This document shows, piece by piece, positions 34,024 to 42,502 of a stretch of 64,000 nt of DNA. The translations under genes and the position numbers were made by a program. The number at the start of each line of letters is the position of its first letter. Position 1 is the first letter of the stretch. Where the stretch lies: the NCBI RefSeq assembly GCF_020781975.1, contig NZ_JAJGNI010000005.1, positions 124,001 to 188,000 on the forward strand, read 5' to 3'. The notes below the pieces were generated by a model. It did no database searches. It was not told the origin of the DNA and was given only the letters and a program-made list of their open reading frames with translations. The DNA comes from Microbacterium schleiferi (GTDB lineage: Bacteria; Actinomycetota; Actinomycetes; Actinomycetales; Microbacteriaceae).

Positions 34024-35540
34024 GCCTGGCCCGAACGTGGGCGATTTCGCTGGTGGGAATCGAGGGGGTCGCCGTCGAGGTCGAGGCCGACCTTTCCGAT
34101 CAGCTGCCTGACTTTCGCATCATCGGACTTGCCGACCGGGCGCTGGGAGAGTCATCTCAACGCGTACGCAACGCCTGCGCCAACAGCGATGTGCCGCTTC
34201 CCAGCAGGCGCCTGACCGTCAATCTCTCGCCCGCAAGCCTTCCCAAACACGGCTCCGGGTTCGATCTCGCGATCGCTGTCGCTGCCCTTGCCACGCAACT
34301 GCCGATTTCGGCAGACGCGCTGATCCGCACTGCGCATATCGGCGAACTCGGCCTCGACGGCAGATTGCGTCCGGTCCCCGGCATCCTTCCCGCGGTTATG
34401 GCTGCCGCTCGCGCGGGGCTCGAGACCGTTGTCGTGCCGCGAGCCAGTGAAGACGAGGCAGCGCTTGTGCCCGGAATCACGGTGGTCGGTGCGACGAGTC
34501 TCGGCGATGTGTTGTCACGCCACGGGATCGACGCACGAATTCCCGCGGCCGATCCCGTCGACGCGTCTGCTGACGGCGACGCGGCCGAGGAGACGCTGGA
34601 CCTTGCCGACGTCGTCGGCCAAGACGAGGCGGTTGCCGCGGTCCTTGTAGCGGCGGCTGGTGGGCACCATCTGCTGATGACCGGTCCGCCGGGCGCCGGC
34701 AAGACGATGCTCGCCCGACGGCTCCCCGGGATTCTGCCGCCGTTGGATGATAACGCTGCCCTTTCTGCGGCATCCATCCGTTCGCTCTCGGGGAGCGCTG
34801 TCACCCATCTCTCCCGCATCCCGCCGTTCGAAGCGCCGCACCACAGTGCGAGTGCTGCAGCCCTTGTCGGCGGCGGCACCCGGGCTCCGCGCCCGGGCGC
34901 GATCGTCCGCGCCAGCGAGGGCGTGCTGTTCCTGGACGAGGCTGCAGAGTTCGCCACCACGGTGCTCGATGCGCTGCGGCAACCTCTCGAGTCCGGGCGC
35001 ATCACCGTTCATCGGGCCGGATACACGGCGTCTTTTCCCGCACGCTTTCAGCTGGTGCTGGCTACCAACCCGTGCCCGTGTGGAAACCGGGGGCTTCGGG
35101 ATGCCGTGTGCGAGTGCCCGTCGCAGGCGATCAGGCGCTACCAAAACCGGCTGTCTGGCCCGCTTCTTGATCGCGTCGACATCGAGTTGACCCTGCTGCG
35201 GGTCGGCCGTGTGCCCGAGGCGCGGGGAGCCCTGGACTCGACTCGGGCTCGAGCCCTCGTGGTCGACGCCCGCAACCGGGCCGCGCGCCGCCTCTCGGAT
35301 ACGCCGTGGCGGCGAAATGCCGACGTGCCGGGCACGTGGCTGCGCTCCGGCGCTGGGGCGCTTCCGCCCGGGGTTCGCGCTCCTCTCGATGCTGCACTGG
35401 CCCGGGGCAGTCTGACGCTGCGTGGATACGACCGGGTTCTTCGGGTCGCGTGGACACTCGCCGACCTCGACGGCGAACGGATGCCGACACCCGACCACAT
35501 TGGCCGAGCGCTGTTCCTGAAGAGAGGAACCATCTCATGA
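34020..35540 (+). CDS. comM: YifB/ComM family Mg-chelatase-like AAA+ ATPase
   Basis: A 506-residue hexameric AAA+ protein; ComM in Gram-negative bacteria is a branch-migration helicase needed for natural transformation. The N-terminal ChlI-like domain (about 20-140: VEADLSDQLPDFRIIGLADRA) precedes the ATPase with Walker A GPPGAGKTMLARRLPG, Walker B GVLFLDEAAEF and the C-terminal zinc-binding NPCPCGNRG. GTG start overlapping yraN (GTGA); its own stop overlaps dprA (ATGA). Confidence 0.94.
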   Translation: MSLARTWAISLVGIEGVAVEVEADLSDQLPDFRIIGLADRALGESSQRVRNACANSDVPLPSRRLTVNLSPASLPKHGSGFDLAIAVAALATQLPISADALIRTAHIGELGLDGRLRPVPGILPAVMAAARAGLETVVVPRASEDEAALVPGITVVGATSLGDVLSRHGIDARIPAADPVDASADGDAAEETLDLADVVGQDEAVAAVLVAAAGGHHLLMTGPPGAGKTMLARRLPGILPPLDDNAALSAASIRSLSGSAVTHLSRIPPFEAPHHSASAAALVGGGTRAPRPGAIVRASEGVLFLDEAAEFATTVLDALRQPLESGRITVHRAGYTASFPARFQLVLATNPCPCGNRGLRDAVCECPSQAIRRYQNRLSGPLLDRVDIELTLLRVGRVPEARGALDSTRARALVVDARNRAARRLSDTPWRRNADVPGTWLRSGAGALPPGVRAPLDAALARGSLTLRGYDRVLRVAWTLADLDGERMPTPDHIGRALFLKRGTIS

Positions 35541-36706
35541 TCGATCCGCAACGCGCTCGCGATGAGCTCGGTGCCCTCGTGGCTGGCCCGCTCTCCGACG
35601 ACGACATCCTCGATCGATACGCCCGCGTGGTCTGGAACAGTCTCACCGAGCCGGGTGACGCGGCGGCAGGCATCCTGACGGGTTCGCTCGGGGCATTCGA
35701 AGCGCTGGCTCGCGTGCGGCGCGGAGACATCAGCGACAGCATCCTCGAGCCCGGCGAAGCGCGGGCGGCGATGCAACGATGGGAACCGAGGATGCGGCCG
35801 GGTACGGTGTCCGGGGTACTGCGCACAGCGCGTGCCGCCCGGCTGCGATTGATAACACCAGCTGACGAGGTCTGGCCGGATGCCGTCGATGATCTGGGAG
35901 TTCACGCGCCGGTCGCGTTATGGGTCCGTGGGGACCCGCGATCCATTGCGACGGCATGCACCGGTGTGGCTATCGTCGGAGCGCGTGCCGCCACCTCCTA
36001 TGGCGAACATGTGGCGGGAGAGTTCGCCGCGGAACTGGCAGCTTCGGGCATCCCCGTCGTCTCTGGAGCGGCGTTCGGTATCGACGCCGCAGCTCACCGC
36101 GCGACCCTCGCCGGTGGCGGTCACACAATCGCCCTGATGGCGGGCGGCCTGGAACGGGCCTATCCGCAGGCTCACACCGACCTCGTCGAGCGCATCGCCG
36201 CGACGGGAGCCGTCGTGGGGGAGGTCGCGCCCGGCTCGGCTCCGACAAAGTGGAGGTTCCTCCAGCGCAACCGCCTCATCGCAGCGCTGTCGGCCGCGAC
36301 AATCGTGGTCGAAGCCGGGTGGCGCAGCGGATCCCTGAACACCGCCCATCACGCGAGCGCCCTGGGTCGGCTCATCGGAGCAGTGCCTGGGCCCGTCACA
36401 AGTGCGGCCTCAGCTGGCTGTCACCGGTTGCTCCGCGAACTCGAAGCGACCTGCGTCACGACGGCTGGCGAGGTACGGGAGCTGATCGGTTGGGGCGAGC
36501 TCATCGGTCCAGGCGATCAGGAAGCCGCGACGCGCACCACCGACGCAACGCGTGTACGCGACGCTCTCAGTGCACGGGTCGCGCGGACGCCTCAGGAGAT
36601 CGCGCGGCGCAGTGGCCTGGGCATCGCCGACGTCCAGTCCCATCTCGGGATGCTGTACCTGGACGGCGCCGTCACAAGCGACGCGGCAGGCTGGCGTCTC
36701 GCGTGA
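35537..36706 (+). CDS. dprA: DNA-processing protein DprA
   Basis: Loads RecA on incoming single-stranded DNA in transformation. 389 residues: an N-terminal SAM-like helical region, then the Rossmann-like core with IVGARAATSYG, VVSGAAFGIDAAAH, ALMAGGLERAYPQAH, FLQRNRLIAALSAATIVVEA and SGSLNTAHHA, and a C-terminal winged helix (about 325-389). The ATG at 35537 overlaps the comM stop. Other competence genes (comEC, pilin genes) are not in this window. Confidence 0.96.
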   Translation: MIDPQRARDELGALVAGPLSDDDILDRYARVVWNSLTEPGDAAAGILTGSLGAFEALARVRRGDISDSILEPGEARAAMQRWEPRMRPGTVSGVLRTARAARLRLITPADEVWPDAVDDLGVHAPVALWVRGDPRSIATACTGVAIVGARAATSYGEHVAGEFAAELAASGIPVVSGAAFGIDAAAHRATLAGGGHTIALMAGGLERAYPQAHTDLVERIAATGAVVGEVAPGSAPTKWRFLQRNRLIAALSAATIVVEAGWRSGSLNTAHHASALGRLIGAVPGPVTSAASAGCHRLLRELEATCVTTAGEVRELIGWGELIGPGDQEAATRTTDATRVRDALSARVARTPQEIARRSGLGIADVQSHLGMLYLDGAVTSDAAGWRLA

Positions 36707-36824
36707 GATGCTCGGGGCAGAAAGGCGCTGAGGCTTCGCGATCTTGAGCGCGCGACAGCGGGTAGGTCGCGCCACACCGCAGCGGGCTCCAGTCCCGTTC
36801 GAGCAGCTGAGGCATCCTGTGTGC

Positions 36825-37724
36825 ATGGAGATCTCCGCGGCGGCCGAGCAGTACTTGCGCTACGTCGCCGACGTTCGCCGGCTGTCTCCCGCAACGGTGC
36901 GCGCGTACCGGTCGGATCTCGCCGACCTGGCCGACGCTGTGGGTCCCTCCCGAATCCAGGACGTTGATCTCGAGATGCTGCGGAACTGGATGTGGCGTGC
37001 CAGCGAGCGGGGCGACGCCCGATCCACTCTCGCGCGGCGCGCAGCCTCGGTGCGCACCTTCTTCGCGTGGGCGTTGGACGCGAACCTCATCGGCACGGAT
37101 CCGGCAGTGCGGCTTGTGGCCCCAAAACGGGGGCGGACCCTCCCGAAGGTTGCGTCTGCCGAGGGCCTGGCGCAGTTGCTCGATGAGCTCGGGCAGTCGG
37201 CACGCGCGGGTGGCGACCCGATCGAGCTCCGGGATCACGCCATGCTTGAGCTCCTCTATGGCGCTGCGCTTCGGGTGTCGGAACTGTGCGCTCTGGATCT
37301 CACCGATCTCGATGGCGGACGACACACTGCGCGCGTGTGGGGTAAGGGGTCCAAGGAGCGGGTCGTGCCCTACGGGGGCGCCGCGGCACGAGCACTGGAT
37401 GCCTACCTCGTGCGGGGCAGACCTGCGCTGGTCGTATCCGATACGGCTCGTCGAGCGCTCTTTCTCGGAGCTCGCGGTGCGCGTATCGGTTCCCGCACCG
37501 TCTATGACGTGGTGGCACGCCGCGTCGGGGTCGTGACGGGAGGCAACATCGGCCCGCATGCGCTGCGTCACTCGGGCGCCACGCATCTGCTCGATGGTGG
37601 CGCTGACCTGCGGTCGGTACAGGAGATGCTCGGCCACGCGAGTCTCGGAACCACGCAGATCTACACCCACGTGTCGAGCGAGCGACTGACCGCGAGCTAT
37701 CGCCTCGCGCATCCCCGCGCGTAG
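36825..37724 (+). CDS. xerC: XerC-type tyrosine recombinase
   Basis: Resolves chromosome dimers at dif. 299 residues: SAM-like core-binding N-terminal domain (1-105) and the catalytic domain with R150 (GAALRVSEL), K174 (GKGSKER), H245 and R248 ([11 protein letters not shown]), H271 (LGHASLG) and nucleophile Y280 (QIYTHV). All six residues are present. The place after dprA is standard for xerC in high-GC Gram-positives. The ATG at 36825 is chosen for the family N-terminus; the 27 extra upstream residues are Arg/Pro-rich noise. No integrase-associated att repeats are seen, so it is not a mobile-element integrase. Confidence 0.92.
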   Translation: MEISAAAEQYLRYVADVRRLSPATVRAYRSDLADLADAVGPSRIQDVDLEMLRNWMWRASERGDARSTLARRAASVRTFFAWALDANLIGTDPAVRLVAPKRGRTLPKVASAEGLAQLLDELGQSARAGGDPIELRDHAMLELLYGAALRVSELCALDLTDLDGGRHTARVWGKGSKERVVPYGGAAARALDAYLVRGRPALVVSDTARRALFLGARGARIGSRTVYDVVARRVGVVTGGNIGPHALRHSGATHLLDGGADLRSVQEMLGHASLGTTQIYTHVSSERLTASYRLAHPRA

Positions 37725-37772
37725 GCGCGACGAGCACCAACCGCCGCGTATCCGACGATCCGCACTTCGCCG

Positions 37773-37778
37773 TAGGGT
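37773..37778 (+). promoter_or_regulatory. Predicted -10 box of the DUF3060 lipoprotein gene (TAGGGT)
   Basis: TAGGGT, six bases, ATG at 37785. No ribosome binding site. Confidence 0.55.
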
Positions 37779-37784
37779 TATCGC

Positions 37785-38360
37785 ATGCATGCTCCGCGCC
37801 GCACGCTCGGTGTCGCCCTGGCGCTCGCGACGACTCTCGCGCTCGCCGGATGCATCGTGGTACCCGGACCGCGCACGACCGTGATCCCGACCCGCGGGCC
37901 CGCGACTCCCGTGCCCTCGCCGACGTGGGAGACGCTCGCCCCAACGCCGGCGCCCACAGTCACGGTTGATCCAGCTCCGGCTCCGGATGCTCTCTGCGTG
38001 AACGGCAAAGCTGTCCTCGCCGGTAACGACGTCAGCTTCGCTGTCACGGGAGACTGTGCCGAAGTGACGATTGCTGGCAACCGGATCATCGCGCAGATCG
38101 CCGGGTCCGCGGACACCGTGCTACTCCAGGGGAGTGGTAACAGCGTCACGATCGGCGACATGGGTGATGTGCGCATCGAAGGTAACGACAACAGCTTCGT
38201 CAGCGGAGCGATCGGATCCCTGCAGATCGCCGGCGACCGTATGCGTATCGACGCTGACGGTGCCATCGGAGACGTCACGGTCAACGGCAACGACAACACC
38301 TTCAGCGCGACCGGGTACGGCACGATTCAGGACAACGGCGGCAGGAACGTGTTCGGCTGA
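37785..38360 (+). CDS. DUF3060-type lipoprotein, beta-solenoid-like
   Basis: A 191-residue secreted lipoprotein with lipobox LAGC (Cys23). A Thr/Pro linker (about 25-68) leads to repeats of about 20 residues, each with a glycine-asparagine turn: IAGNRIIAQI, LQGSGNSVTIGD, IEGNDNSFVSGA, IAGDRMRIDADG, VNGNDNTFSATG. Repeats of this kind (DUF3060) are expected to wind into a right-handed beta helix on the cell surface. Function unknown; adhesion or ligand binding are guesses. Convergent with the M23 gene, 15 bp apart. Confidence 0.82.
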   Translation: MHAPRRTLGVALALATTLALAGCIVVPGPRTTVIPTRGPATPVPSPTWETLAPTPAPTVTVDPAPAPDALCVNGKAVLAGNDVSFAVTGDCAEVTIAGNRIIAQIAGSADTVLLQGSGNSVTIGDMGDVRIEGNDNSFVSGAIGSLQIAGDRMRIDADGAIGDVTVNGNDNTFSATGYGTIQDNGGRNVFG

Positions 38361-38375
38361 TCCGGTCGCACGCGC

Positions 38376-38927
38376 TCATGCGCAGCAGGGAAGCAGAACT
38401 GCCCTGGGCACGCCGCCCAGCACCACCATCGGGTTGATGTACTCGCCATGCCATCGCACGCCGAAGTGCACACCGCCAGCGGGCGTGTGGCCGCCGTCAC
38501 CCACGATGCCGACGTCTTCGCCTCGCGCGACGCGGTCACCTGCCACCAGCGGAGAGGTCACGGGCTCCAGTGTCGTCACGAGCCCGTTGCCGTGGTCAAT
38601 CGTGATGAGGTCCCGATCGACCACGCGGCCGCTGAACTGCACGAAGCCGGCCGCGGGGGAACGGATGGTTCGCACGCCGAAAAGCTCAAGGTCGATGCCA
38701 CGGTGACCCGGTCCGTAGCGATGCGCCGGTGCAACGTAGGCAGTGAGGATGCGGAATCCCGACACGGGCCAGACCCAGTCATCCGCCACCAGCGCAGGGT
38801 CGGCTGAGCGTACCGCGGCTGCTTCCGCTGCGATCCCTGGCGCGGCGGAAGCGGGTGCGGATGCTGCCAGTGAAGCGGCAGCGGTGAGGGCAAGAACCGC
38901 GGTCAGCAGATGACGAAAGGTTGACAT
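38376..38927 (-). CDS. Secreted M23-family metallopeptidase domain protein
   Basis: 183 residues: an Ala-rich signal peptide (about 1-29, cleavage near ASAAPG) followed by a compact LytM/M23 domain. The zinc ligands are present: His and Asp in GHRGIDLE and His in VHFGVRW. HGNGLVTTLEPV and the GDRVARGEDVGIVGDGGHTPAGG loop complete the fold; usually the loop reads G.TG.STGPHLH, and here it is altered to HTPAGGVHFG. It ends in CCA, an unusual pair of cysteines for an exported protein. In actinobacteria an M23 gene commonly precedes rpsB. ATG 38927 or 38939 are both possible. Confidence 0.88.
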   Translation of the reverse strand: MSTFRHLLTAVLALTAAASLAASAPASAAPGIAAEAAAVRSADPALVADDWVWPVSGFRILTAYVAPAHRYGPGHRGIDLELFGVRTIRSPAAGFVQFSGRVVDRDLITIDHGNGLVTTLEPVTSPLVAGDRVARGEDVGIVGDGGHTPAGGVHFGVRWHGEYINPMVVLGGVPRAVLLPCCA

Positions 38928-39061
38928 GCCATTGAGCATCCGGTTCGCCTCAGCACTCCAGGGGCGGCCGATGCCTCGTCGGGGACAGGCGCCGGGTTCG
39001 TCGGGCCTGGGGAGGAACCAGCGCTCCGACCTCTCACGTATCTGGGCCAGGCTACCGCTGG

Positions 39062-39067
39062 TACACT
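39062..39067 (+). promoter_or_regulatory. Predicted -10 box of rpsB-tsf (TACACT)
   Basis: TACACT in GGTACACTGGG, about 195 bases before the rpsB start. No close -35 match is evident upstream. Confidence 0.5.
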
Positions 39068-39073
39068 GGGAGG

Positions 39074-39256
39074 GCATCCCGATCTCGGGGTGACTTCGCG
39101 TGCCCACAGCCTGACTATCAGTCAGGTGGCACGACTTCCATCGGTCTGAGCTCACCAGAGCACAGCGGAAGCGTGTCGGGCGCCAGGATCGTCGGTCGCC
39201 GACCGGCGAGATCAACCGTAAGAGACGCGGACTCGCGTCAGCAAAGGAGTACGGCC
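39074..39256 (+). ncRNA. Structured rpsB 5' leader
   Basis: A leader of about 180 bases with several clean helices. GTGCC (39100-39104) with GGCAC (39128-39132) encloses CCTGACT/AGTCAGG (39110-39116 with 39120-39126). GATCTCG (39081-39087) can pair at long range with CGAGATC (39207-39213). GACGCG/CGCGTC (39224-39229 with 39234-39239) sits just before the AAAGGAG ribosome binding site. Such a leader suggests S2 feedback control, as known in other phyla; the specific fold is an inference from this one sequence. Confidence 0.5.
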
Positions 39257-40174
39257 ATGGCCGTCGTTACGATTCGCCAGCTGCTCGACAGCGGCGTGCA
39301 CTTCGGACACCAGACCCGCCGGTGGAACCCGAAAGTCAAGCGCTTCATCCTCACTGAGCGCAGCGGCATCCACATCATCGACCTGCAGCAGTCGCTGACC
39401 TACATCGACAAGGCTTACGAGTTCGTCAAGGAGACCGTCGCCCACGGCGGCTCGATCCTCTTCGTCGGCACCAAGAAGCAGGCTCAGGAAGTCATCGCCG
39501 AGCAGGCAACCCGCGTGGGTCAGCCCTACGTCAACCAGCGGTGGCTCGGTGGCCTCCTCACCAACTTCGTCACCGTCTCCAAGCGACTTCAGCGCATGAA
39601 GGAGCTCGAGGAGCTCAACTACGACGACCCGGCTGCGAGCGGCTTCACCAAGAAGGAACTGCTGATCAAGAAGCGCGAGCTCGACAAGCTCCACAAGTCG
39701 CTCGGCGGTATCCGCAACCTGCAGAAGACCCCGTCGGCAATCTGGGTCGTCGACGCCAAGCGCGAGCACCTCGCAATCGACGAGGCCAAGAAGCTCGGCA
39801 TCCCCGTTATCGGCATCCTCGACACCAACGCCGACCCTGACGAGTTCCAGTACCCGATTCCCGGTAACGACGACGCGATCCGTTCGGTGAGCCTGCTCAC
39901 CCGCATCATCGCGGATGCCGCCGCTGACGGTCTCATCCAGCGCCACCAGCCCGCTGGCGAGGCCGAGGCTGAGGCTGCTGAGCCGCTCGCCGAGTGGGAG
40001 CGCGAGCTTCTCGAGCAGGGCGCCCCCGTCGTCACCGACGTCGCGGAGGTCGAGACCATTGCGACCGAGTCCGAGGCTGACGCTGCCGGCGCCGCCGCGC
40101 ACGAGGCAGTTGCCGGTGACGCGGAAACCGTCGCCGCTGACACTGACGCTGACGCCGTCGCCGAGTCCAAGTAA
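39257..40174 (+). CDS. rpsB: 30S ribosomal protein S2
   Basis: A 305-residue S2 starting [26 protein letters not shown]. It has the coiled-coil region ([11 protein letters not shown] ... [14 protein letters not shown]) and [15 protein letters not shown]. The last 60 residues are a low-complexity Ala/Glu/Asp tail beyond the E. coli S2 end. The ATG is preceded by AAAGGAG. Followed by tsf after a strong hairpin. Confidence 0.97.
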   Translation: MAVVTIRQLLDSGVHFGHQTRRWNPKVKRFILTERSGIHIIDLQQSLTYIDKAYEFVKETVAHGGSILFVGTKKQAQEVIAEQATRVGQPYVNQRWLGGLLTNFVTVSKRLQRMKELEELNYDDPAASGFTKKELLIKKRELDKLHKSLGGIRNLQKTPSAIWVVDAKREHLAIDEAKKLGIPVIGILDTNADPDEFQYPIPGNDDAIRSVSLLTRIIADAAADGLIQRHQPAGEAEAEAAEPLAEWERELLEQGAPVVTDVAEVETIATESEADAAGAAAHEAVAGDAETVAADTDADAVAESK

Positions 40175-40187
40175 GCCGATCGACATC

Positions 40188-40217
40188 GCTCCGGTGGCGC
40201 CACCGCGCCACCGGAGC
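40188..40217 (+). terminator. Hairpin between rpsB and tsf (attenuator-like)
   Basis: A perfect 12-bp stem, GCTCCGGTGGCG with CGCCACCGGAGC, and a six-base loop, 14 bases after rpsB. There is no T-tract, so partial termination or RNA protection/processing is more likely than complete termination, which would set tsf below or decouple it from rpsB. Confidence 0.65.
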
Positions 40218-40255
40218 ATCCACGAGAACTCACCACGAACAAGGAGCCGCCACCC

Positions 40256-41083
40256 ATGGCAAACTTCACGATCGCCGACATCAAGGCGCTGCGCGAGCAG
40301 CTGGGCACGGGAATGGTCGACACCAAGAAGGCGCTCGAAGAGGCTGACGGCGACGTCGAGAAGGCCGTCGAGATCCTGCGCCTGAAGGGCGCGAAGGGTA
40401 ACGCGAAGCGTGCCGACCGTTCCACGAGCGAGGGGCTCATCGCCGCCCGCGAACTGGATGGCAAGGTCACCCTCATCGAGCTTGCCTGCGAGACCGACTT
40501 CGTTGCGAAGAACGACCGCTTCGTGGCCCTCGCCGACAAGGTCGTCGAGGCTGCCGCAGCCGCCGGCGCGAACTCGGTCGACGAGGCCCTGGCCGCATCC
40601 GCGGGCGCGGGAACTGTCGACCAGCTCATCTCGGACGAGGCAGCGATCATCGGAGAGAAGGTCGAGCTGCGCCAGGTGCGCACGCTCGAGGGCGAGAAGT
40701 TCGAAATCTACCTGCACAAGACCAACAAGGACCTTCCGCCGCAGGTGGGTGTTGTGTTGGCCTACACGGGTGATGACGCCGAGACCGCTCGCGCGCTGGC
40801 GCAGCACATCTCCTTCGCCAACCCGTCGTACCTGTCCCGCGACGATGTCCCCGAGGCCGACGTCGAGAAGGAGCGCGAGATCGTCACCGAGATCTCTCGC
40901 AACGAGGGCAAGCCCGAGGCTGCCCTTCCGAAGATCGTCGAGGGCCGCGTGAACGCCTTCTTCAAGCAGGTCGCTCTGCTCGACCAGGACTACGCCCGAG
41001 ACAACAAGCTCTCGGTCGCCCAGGTTGCGAAGGACGCTGGCCTCACGCTCACCGACTTCGCTCGGTTCAAGGTCGGCGCGTAA
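40256..41083 (+). CDS. tsf: Elongation factor Ts
   Basis: Nucleotide exchange factor for EF-Tu. The 275-residue protein has the UBA-like N-terminal domain (ADIKALREQLGTGMVDTKKALEEADGD), the core with ACETDFVAKNDRFVALAD (TDFV motif that contacts EF-Tu) and KFEIYLHKTNKDLPPQVGVVLAY. AAGGAG precedes the ATG. It is preceded by the hairpin at 40188 and followed by a strong terminator. Confidence 0.97.
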   Translation: MANFTIADIKALREQLGTGMVDTKKALEEADGDVEKAVEILRLKGAKGNAKRADRSTSEGLIAARELDGKVTLIELACETDFVAKNDRFVALADKVVEAAAAAGANSVDEALAASAGAGTVDQLISDEAAIIGEKVELRQVRTLEGEKFEIYLHKTNKDLPPQVGVVLAYTGDDAETARALAQHISFANPSYLSRDDVPEADVEKEREIVTEISRNEGKPEAALPKIVEGRVNAFFKQVALLDQDYARDNKLSVAQVAKDAGLTLTDFARFKVGA

Positions 41084-41093
41084 GCATCATGTC

Positions 41094-41127
41094 GAAAGGG
41101 TCCGCACCATCCAGTGCGGGCCCTTTC
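41094..41127 (+). terminator. Strong tsf terminator hairpin
   Basis: A 14-bp stem (GAAAGGGTCCGCAC with GTGCGGGCCCTTTC, one T-G wobble) and a six-base loop, 10 bases after the tsf stop. The CCCTTTC right arm gives a pyrimidine-rich end. Confidence 0.85.
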
Positions 41128-41140
41128 TGATGTGCTTCGG

Positions 41141-41146
41141 TAGGTT
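41141..41146 (+). promoter_or_regulatory. Predicted -10 box of pyrH (TAGGTT)
   Basis: TAGGTT directly after the tsf terminator, 23 bases before the GTG, leaving a leader that carries AGAGGAGA. Confidence 0.5.
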
Positions 41147-41169
41147 GTAGGCGACAAGAGGAGACGTAC

Positions 41170-41892
41170 GTGGCGGATGAATCGACGGGGCGCCGACGCG
41201 TCCTGCTCAAGCTTTCGGGGGAAGCGTTCGGGGGAGGGCAGCTGGGGGTCAACCCGGATGTCGTCAGCCAAATGGCACGCGAGATCGCTGCGGCGGTCGA
41301 CGAGGTAGAGATCGCCGTCGTCGTTGGCGGCGGTAACTTCTTCCGCGGCGCGGAGCTCAGCCAGCGGGGAATGGACCGAGGTCGCGCGGACTACATGGGG
41401 ATGCTCGGCACCGTCATGAACGCACTCGCGCTGCAGGACTTCCTCGAGCAGGCGGGAGCCGCAACGCGCGTCCAGTCGGCGATCTCGATGACCCAGGTGG
41501 CCGAGCCATACATCCCCCGTCGCGCAGAACGGCACATGGAGAAGGGGCGCGTCGTCATCTTCGGAGCGGGCGCGGGCCTTCCCTACTTCTCGACCGATAC
41601 CGTCGCCGCTCAGCGCGCGCTCGAGATCGGCGCGAGCGAGGTTCTCGTCGCGAAGAACGGCGTCGACGGCGTTTACACTGCCGATCCGCGCAAGGATCCC
41701 ACTGCGACCCGCATCGACCGGATCACGTATCTCGACGCGTTGCAGCGTGGCTTGAAGGTCGTGGATTCGACGGCCTTCAGCCTGTGCATGGACAACGGCA
41801 TGGACATGCGCGTGTTCGGTATGGAGCCCGAGGGCAACGTCACACGCGCTCTTCTCGGCGAATCCATCGGCACTGTCGTCACGGTCGGCTGA
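41170..41892 (+). CDS. pyrH: UMP kinase
   Basis: Phosphorylates UMP to UDP; amino-acid-kinase fold. 240 residues with [70 protein letters not shown] and [17 protein letters not shown]. The GTG at 41170 is preceded by AGAGGAG. Placed as usual between tsf and frr. Confidence 0.97.
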   Translation: MADESTGRRRVLLKLSGEAFGGGQLGVNPDVVSQMAREIAAAVDEVEIAVVVGGGNFFRGAELSQRGMDRGRADYMGMLGTVMNALALQDFLEQAGAATRVQSAISMTQVAEPYIPRRAERHMEKGRVVIFGAGAGLPYFSTDTVAAQRALEIGASEVLVAKNGVDGVYTADPRKDPTATRIDRITYLDALQRGLKVVDSTAFSLCMDNGMDMRVFGMEPEGNVTRALLGESIGTVVTVG

Positions 41893-41904
41893 AAGCCTGC
41901 CGAC

Positions 41905-41910
41905 TAGACT
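41905..41910 (+). promoter_or_regulatory. Predicted -10 box of frr (TAGACT)
   Basis: TAGACT in the 47-bp pyrH-frr gap, with TAAGGAG (41928-41934) before the GTG at 41940. It gives frr-cdsA a promoter separate from pyrH. Confidence 0.5.
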
Positions 41911-41939
41911 ATGCAGGTCACACGCAGTAAGGAGTCGCC

Positions 41940-42494
41940 GTGATCGCGGATGTTTTGACCGATGCCGGAACCCGCATGGATCGTGCAGTGGAGGCCGCGA
42001 AGGATGACTTCGCGACCGTACGCACGGGACGCGCCAACCCGCAGTTGTTCCAGCGGATCATGGTCGACTACTACGGTTCGCCGACCCCGCTTGCTCAGCT
42101 TGCCTCGCTGAACAACCCTGAGGCGCGCACGCTTGTTATCAACCCCTACGACAAGTCCGCGCTCAAGGCGATCGAGCAGGCCATCCGGGATGCTCCCAAC
42201 CTCGGCGCCAACCCGACCAACGACGGCATGATCGTTCGTGTCACGATGCCAGAGCTCACCGAAGAGCGCCGCAAGGAGTTCGTGAAGCTCGTGCGCGCGA
42301 AGGCCGAGGACGCCAAGGTGCACGTGCGCGGCATCCGGCGCAAGGCCAAGGATGACCTCGACGCCCTCAAGAGCGACATCGGTGAAGACGAGCTTGCTCG
42401 CGCCGAGAAAGAGCTCGATGCGCTCACGCGCGCCCACGTCGACCAGATCGACGAGGCGCTCAAGCGCAAAGAAGCTGAGCTTCTCGAGGTGTAA
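41940..42494 (+). CDS. frr: Ribosome recycling factor
   Basis: Splits post-termination ribosomes with EF-G. 184 residues, the standard length, with the family blocks [47 protein letters not shown] and [41 protein letters not shown] start with a good ribosome binding site. cdsA follows after 8 bp. Confidence 0.97.
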   Translation: MIADVLTDAGTRMDRAVEAAKDDFATVRTGRANPQLFQRIMVDYYGSPTPLAQLASLNNPEARTLVINPYDKSALKAIEQAIRDAPNLGANPTNDGMIVRVTMPELTEERRKEFVKLVRAKAEDAKVHVRGIRRKAKDDLDALKSDIGEDELARAEKELDALTRAHVDQIDEALKRKEAELLEV

Positions 42495-42502
42495 CGGTCG
42501 AC

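Larger units (their letters stand above)
38928..39256 (+). other. Divergent intergenic region between the M23 gene and rpsB
   Basis: 329 bp without a credible gene. The right half is the transcribed, structured rpsB leader described separately. The left half (38940-39060) shows only a weak minus-strand TAGCCT at 39049-39054 as a possible promoter for the M23 gene. No tRNA or repeat was seen. Confidence 0.7.

Noticed and set aside
36825..37724. Phage or island integrase
   Set aside because: Position after dprA, normal XerC length and motifs, no tRNA, direct repeats or phage genes nearby.
39212..40807. 531-codon open frame antisense to rpsB and tsf
   Set aside because: It spans two certain genes and their intergenic hairpin; the composition is that of a reverse-complement shadow.
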